DNA of 64,000 nt from Thalassotalea_H castellviae (lineage in GTDB: Bacteria > Pseudomonadota > Gammaproteobacteria > Enterobacterales > Alteromonadaceae), in the NCBI RefSeq assembly GCF_031846185.1, contig NZ_JAVRIF010000001.1:372001-436000 (forward strand), in the 5' to 3' direction. Below, piece after piece: positions 60,716 to 64,000 of this stretch. The first letter of the stretch is position 1; each line of letters opens with the position of its first letter. The notes under the pieces were generated by a model, which was given only the letters and a program-made list of their open reading frames with translations, ran no database searches and was not told the origin of the DNA. The position numbers were made by a program, and so were the translations under genes.

Positions 60716-61453
60716 ATGATTGAGCTACTTACCATAGTACTAATAGTATTTGTTTGTTATATGTTTGTTAAAAAACAAAATAAAAAAAATCCGAACATTA
60801 TAAAAACTACTGTACCAGATATAAGTCCCCCAGAGATCGAAAAGCCAAAATTCCTAGATGGAAGGGATATTCCCGCAGAATGTTTGGATTCATACGAGAA
60901 AAAAGGTGGCTTTCACTATATTAGAAAAGTAAATAAGGAACATTTATTTTGGGATGACTCTGTAGAAATAACATGTACTGATGATGGAGAATGGTTTTGC
61001 GTTGAATGGATAACAACACAATACCAACCAGAAGCTATTTTTGATGGAGAGCGAGTTTGGACAAACAAATGTAGTTCTAGAGAGTCAATGGATTATTTAA
61101 ACCTATTAGTGAAATACTCATCGAATTCTGATTTAAATTTAGGCGTTTATGATTCAAAAGATATCAAAAAGTTAGTTGATGAAAAGGATGGAGCAATTTA
61201 TTCAGATCCCAAAATACCAAGAAAAATGGAAATTGAAATATTAGAAAATGTAATATCTAATTTTGAAGGTCATACTTACCATTTCCCTCCAGGATTCTAC
61301 GATACAAAAGTACGATTACATGATGCAAATTCGGGGGATGTCTCTGAATTACAAATACTAGGCAATGTTGAAGGGAAAATGGATCAATCAAAGTATGATG
61401 AACTTGTTAACAACAATAAGTTAAAAATTCTAAACGTGATATCTCTGAACTAA
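60716..61453 (+). CDS. unknown single-pass membrane protein
   Basis: A 245-aa protein with an N-terminal anchor (IELLTIVLIVFVCYMFV), a basic flank and a soluble C-terminal domain rich in Trp and Asp (HLFWDDSVEITCTDDGEWFCVEWITTQYQPEAIFDGERVWTN). It ends in a second small module (GHTYHFPPGFYDTKVRLHDANSGDVSELQILGNVEG). No family recognised. GGAAG before the ATG supports the start. Orphan gene in the accessory region. Confidence 0.6.
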   Translation: MIELLTIVLIVFVCYMFVKKQNKKNPNIIKTTVPDISPPEIEKPKFLDGRDIPAECLDSYEKKGGFHYIRKVNKEHLFWDDSVEITCTDDGEWFCVEWITTQYQPEAIFDGERVWTNKCSSRESMDYLNLLVKYSSNSDLNLGVYDSKDIKKLVDEKDGAIYSDPKIPRKMEIEILENVISNFEGHTYHFPPGFYDTKVRLHDANSGDVSELQILGNVEGKMDQSKYDELVNNNKLKILNVISLN

Positions 61454-61531
61454 TAAAGTTAGGCAGTATTAGTAACTTAAACTGTTATATTATTAAAATG
61501 GCAGTTTTAAAAAGTAATAATTAGCTATGCG

Positions 61532-61560
61532 AAAGCAGCAAAGCCGAACTTTGCTGCTTT
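61532..61560. terminator. perfect hairpin, probable terminator
   Basis: AAAGCAGCAAAG-CCGAA-CTTTGCTGCTTT, a 12-bp perfect stem between convergent genes. The T-run is only three bases, so strength is uncertain. Confidence 0.6.
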
Positions 61561-61571
61561 AAATTATGATA

Positions 61572-61766
61572 TTAACGTTTATTTTTTTCTGGCGTATCCC
61601 CCTGATAACCATCGTCTATAATTTTTTTAGTTTTTTGGAAATTCCTTTTGACTAAACCTTTACTATCGCCACGAAATACATCTTTCGCTTGATAACTTTT
61701 ACCGTTATCAAAAATTAACTCACTAGGAGTGCCCTTGGTTTCAAATTCAGCTTTTTCATTAGTCAT
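61572..61766 (-). CDS. small hydrophilic protein, unknown
   Basis: A 64-aa charged protein (MTNEKAEFETKGTPSELIFD, SYQAKDVFRGDSKGLVKRN, GDTPEKNKR). No motif recognised. It starts one base after the stop of the tnsD-like remnant and ends at a hairpin, so it would be the last gene of that former operon. The GTPSELIFDNGKSY start resembles small ribosome- or DNA-associated stress proteins only superficially. Confidence 0.5.
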   Translation of the reverse strand: MTNEKAEFETKGTPSELIFDNGKSYQAKDVFRGDSKGLVKRNFQKTKKIIDDGYQGDTPEKNKR

Positions 61767-61767
61767 T

Positions 61768-62233
61768 TTATTTCTCCGGTTTTCTATTTAGTTTGCTGGG
61801 TGGTAGGTTTTGATAAAGCCATTGCTTGTCATTCTTGAATAACCACAAATAACTAGCGCTCACTTTTAGCTTTAACTTAGTACGTGAATAATTTGGATTT
61901 TTTGCCATAGCAGCAGATAGTATTGAACGATGCTTTAGTTGTTTTTCTCTAAAACGAAAGTGCTGCCTTTGGCTAGCGATGTAAGGATGTTGAGTTAAAA
62001 TTTGCTCTACCGCCCCCACACTGACCTTAAAATGTTTTGCGATAACATAAGTAGGTATGCCTTTAAATAATTTTAGTAAAATTGCCCTACGCTCTTATTT
62101 AAATATTTTAGAAGCATGTGAATTTATTTTTCCGCCAGCAGCAACAACTTTTGATTTAACCGCTACAACGCTTAACTTTAACGCCCTACCTATTGAACGT
62201 AAGCTTTGGCCTTTACTAAACATTTTCATTATC
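61768..62233 (-). pseudogene. decayed C-terminus of a TnsD/TniQ-like transposition protein
   Basis: On the minus strand from 62229 the frame reads MKMFSKGQSLRSIGRALKL and so on, a helix-turn-helix. It hits an in-frame TAA at 62095-62097 and continues open to the stop at 61768: ERRAILLKLFKGIPTYVIAK, a second HTH, then AMAKNPNYSRTKLKLKVSA and YLWLFKNDKQWL. This K/R-N-P-x-x-S-R-T-x-L...Y-x-W-L-x-x-x-D-x-x-W-L ending is typical of TnsD target-site proteins of Tn7-like elements. The zinc-finger N-terminal half is missing, replaced by the IS3 element starting at 62234. The 83-aa piece after the stop could still be translated from a GTG at 62019. Confidence 0.72.
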
Positions 62234-62251
62234 TGGACTTCCCAGATTTCA

Positions 62252-63079
62252 CTAGACAGTTTCTAGTTCAGAAAAATACGCTTCCTCAAATTTAGCAGGT
62301 GAAACACCGCCTGTATGTGAGCGACGCTTTTTAGGATTGTAAAACATTTCTATAAAATTAAATATCTCAGCTTTCGCATCATTACGTGTTGAGTATATCT
62401 TGCGTTTAATTATCCGTTTTTTAATCGTAGCAAAAAAACTCTCAGCAACCGCATTATCATGACAATTTCCTGCCCGACTCATTGATGGCACAAGATTATG
62501 TTCTTTCATAAACGCTAAGTAATCAGCACTACCATATTGGCTGCCTTGATCGCTATGTACCATCACTTCAGCTTTGGGTTGTCGTTGATAAACAGCCATG
62601 AGTAATGCTTTAATTACCAGGTGTTTGTCCATGTTCTTATCCATCGACCAACCAACAATACGCCTTGAGAATAAATCCATGACAGTTGCTACATACAAGA
62701 AGCCTTCATAGGTTCTCACATAGGTAATGTCACTCACCCACGTTTGATTGGGCGCAGGAGGATTAAACTGGCGAGCTAGTAAGTTATCTGCAATGCGTGA
62801 TGTTTTACCGCCTTTAATATGGCGACGTTCATAGCCTATTTGCGCTTTGAGTTTATGCTGGCGCATGATCTTAGCTACTCGATTAACACTGCATTGCTCA
62901 CCAGTTTCACGTAAATCTGCGTGTATCCAAGGACTGCCGTAAGTACCGCCACTGGCCACATAGAACTCTTTAATAAGCTTGAGCAAACGATTATCTTCGA
63001 TCGCTCTGTCACTTAAGGGCTTTTTTAACCATGCATAGAAGCCGCTGCGGTTCAGCTTGAAAAGGCGACACATAGCCAC
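62252..63079 (-). CDS. IS3-family transposase OrfB (DDE integrase domain)
   Basis: A 275-aa frame from an internal ATG, but the frame is open further upstream (KYGFIRDHQDEFSVVAMCRL), so the active product is OrfAB made by -1 frameshifting. The rve core has the first Asp in QTWVSDITYV, the second in VHSDQGSQYGS and Glu in AVAESFFATIKKR, then K-R-R-I region and YNPKKRRSHTGGVSPAKFEE. The HTH_21 region RLFKLNRSGFYAWLKKPLS is upstream. Catalytic triad appears intact, so the IS may be active. Confidence 0.93.
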   Translation of the reverse strand: MAMCRLFKLNRSGFYAWLKKPLSDRAIEDNRLLKLIKEFYVASGGTYGSPWIHADLRETGEQCSVNRVAKIMRQHKLKAQIGYERRHIKGGKTSRIADNLLARQFNPPAPNQTWVSDITYVRTYEGFLYVATVMDLFSRRIVGWSMDKNMDKHLVIKALLMAVYQRQPKAEVMVHSDQGSQYGSADYLAFMKEHNLVPSMSRAGNCHDNAVAESFFATIKKRIIKRKIYSTRNDAKAEIFNFIEMFYNPKKRRSHTGGVSPAKFEEAYFSELETV

Positions 63080-63120
63080 GACAGAAAACTCATCTTGATG
63101 ATCTCGGATGAAGCCGTACT

Positions 63121-63399
63121 TTACTCGGGGTTGCTGGCAAAGTACCTTGCGGCCTTTTTTAGAATGTCCCGTTCCTCCGTGACACGTTTTAACTCAGCCT
63201 CAAGTTTAGCGATCCTGAGTTGTTCATCTGATGACTTGGTTTGCTTAGGTTTCTCTGATAACTGACTTCGCCAGTGATATAACGTTTTGGTACAAATACC
63301 TAATCGTTCAGACACTTCTGTAACTGAATAACCTCGTTCAGTGATTTGCTTCACTGCTTCGATTTTGAATTCTTGGGTATACCGTTTGCCTTTGCTCAT
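63121..63399 (-). CDS. IS3-family transposase OrfA
   Basis: A 92-aa DNA-binding protein from the ATG at 63399 (GAGG six bases upstream; a GTG two codons earlier is in frame). HTH: KRYTQEFKIEAVKQITERGYSVTEVSERLGICTKTLYHWRSQL. A leucine-zipper-like region follows: EQLRIAKLEAELKRVTEERDILKKAARYF. The slippery heptamer lies near its end. Confidence 0.93.
   Translation of the reverse strand: MSKGKRYTQEFKIEAVKQITERGYSVTEVSERLGICTKTLYHWRSQLSEKPKQTKSSDEQLRIAKLEAELKRVTEERDILKKAARYFASNPE
63154..63160 (-). other. programmed -1 frameshift heptamer A-AAA-AAG
   Basis: Read on the minus strand, codons CTA AAA AAG of orfA form the slippery A AAA AAG. After a -1 shift the frame reads into orfB (KGRKVLCQQPRVKYGFIRD), joining OrfA and OrfB. 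Confidence 0.8.
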
Positions 63400-63462
63400 A
63401 AACACCTCTAATTGAAGTTACAATGTAACTCATTTGGTGTCTAGCAAAGTCTGGGAAGTCCA

Positions 63463-64000
63463 GATTTCAAAGGACTTAAGGGAGGGATATTCTTTGAACT
63501 CATTGCCATTCCACTTTTTAGGATTTCCAGTCGAAATTACGCTGAGTACTATCGGATATTCCTTAAGTTTCACAACTAACTCTTCCATAACTGGTTTTGG
63601 AAAATTTCCTAGTTTGCCACTAGTTTCAGAAACTATTCCATCAACATCAGGCTTCAAATTCAAAAACCGATGTAAATAGGTTATGTTACCAAAAATTTTG
63701 GCGCAGATGCTTGTCAGAATGCCCAAAAGCTCACCCGGAATACATTCATTCTTAGAAAAGAAAATATCAAATCGTTCCGCTTTGTACGGGTATAACCTTT
63801 GCGAATTGGCTGTTAACAGTAAAGCCTCTGAACCATATGAAGAAATCAGCTCTTCCACAGTTTCGAGACATTCTACTTCCCATAGTTGAGGATGATCATC
63901 GTCGTGCATTTTTACAGACAACGTAACCCTTAAGTCATCAGCATACCAATCGGCATCGACTATTCTTATCCAGCCTTCGGCTTCATCAAAATGTTCGTCA
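63463..64000 (-). pseudogene. unknown gene truncated by the IS and by the window edge
   Basis: The minus-strand frame is open from the right edge (DEHFDEAEGWIRIVDADWYADD then LRVTLSVKMHDDDHPQLWEVE) through YPSLKSFE. It then reads into IS DNA for about a dozen codons (IWTSQTLLDTK) and stops at 63430. An internal ATG at 63921 exists, but coding similarity continues upstream of it, so the true start is outside the window. Acidic, soluble, no family recognised. The C-terminus is lost to the IS3 insertion. Confidence 0.65.

Larger units (their letters stand above)
62234..63462 (-). mobile_element. IS3-family insertion sequence, 1229 bp
   Basis: Both ends start TGGACTTCCCAGA (TG...CA ends). The inverted repeats match at 21 of about 24 positions (62234 inward and 63462 inward). 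It carries orfA, orfB and an A6G frameshift heptamer. Flanking bases are TATC on the left and GATT on the right, so no target duplication. The genes broken at its two sides are unrelated (tnsD remnant versus the gene at 63463-64000), suggesting an adjacent deletion or rearrangement. Confidence 0.9.

Noticed and set aside
61572..61766. Antitoxin of a toxin-antitoxin pair
   Set aside because: No toxin-like gene pairs with it and no DNA-binding motif is visible.
62057..62266. 69-codon plus-strand frame
   Set aside because: It lies opposite the tnsD-like remnant and IS end and has no ribosome site or protein-like features; treated as a shadow.

Overview
The window is an AT-rich stretch of a gammaproteobacterial chromosome. 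Gene content and order (rlmE-ftsH, syd/queF, ppnN-xni, rlmM-DUF423-gcvA, hemA-prfA-prmC-sirB2-sirB1-kdsA facing lolB-ispE-prs, rplY-pth-ychF, many Alteromonadales-type DUF families) point to a marine Alteromonadales bacterium, most likely Colwelliaceae (Colwellia/Thalassotalea-like). The assignment is inferred from gene order and protein style, not from a marker search. No rRNA, tRNA or CRISPR array was recognised.

Positions 1-25,660 are core genome: rRNA methylation and ribosome assembly (rlmE, yhbY, rlmM, rplY, pth, prfA, prmC, ychF), queuosine (queF), protein export (syd), nucleotide metabolism (ppnN, xni, prs), LPS and isoprenoid precursors (kdsA, ispE), haem (hemA), lipoprotein sorting (lolB), a GGDEF protein, and two DUF3192 paralogues. 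Factor-independent terminators separate most units.

Positions 25,690-38,000 hold an arsenic cluster: an ArsC-ArsR fusion behind a perfect palindrome, a dual-specificity-phosphatase-like protein, an ArsJ-associated GAPDH and the ArsJ exporter. A PhyH-type dioxygenase converges on arsJ. An Acr3-type arsenite pump lies about 7 kb away. Between them are a CadC-like sensor with a predicted beta-propeller, an SGNH lipoprotein, an EEP-family hydrolase, a solute-binding protein, YjdM and a cyclophilin.

Positions 37,937-50,511 hold two tightly overlapping minus-strand operons. One is an RND metal-efflux pump with adaptor, DUF3240 and a cytochrome b561-like protein, divergent from a membrane-anchored LuxR-type regulator. 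The other is a nine-gene unit (TlpA thioredoxin, DUF4266, DUF3570, ApbE, two-component system, cupredoxin-like protein, 7-TM protein, beta-barrel) that looks like an envelope redox or metal system. It is divergent from satD-DUF3307-esterase, with a long interrupted dyad between them.

Positions 53,100-64,000 are accessory. They contain a secreted permuted-NlpC/P60-like plus MORN protein lying between 29-bp inverted repeats. Next is a repeat-rich gene-poor stretch with Tn7-end-like sites. Then comes a plus-strand cassette of a small membrane protein, a soluble VirD4/TraG-like ATPase, a Card1/Can2-like CARF nuclease and a 428-aa protein I do not recognise. After that come a NUDIX hydrolase, orphan genes, a decayed tnsD/tniQ C-terminus, an IS3-family element with a programmed frameshift site and no target duplication, and a gene cut off by that IS. 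The ATPase-CARF-nuclease cassette, with no CRISPR or type IV secretion genes beside it and carried by a probable decayed Tn7-like element, is the best candidate for an undescribed (probably defence) system.
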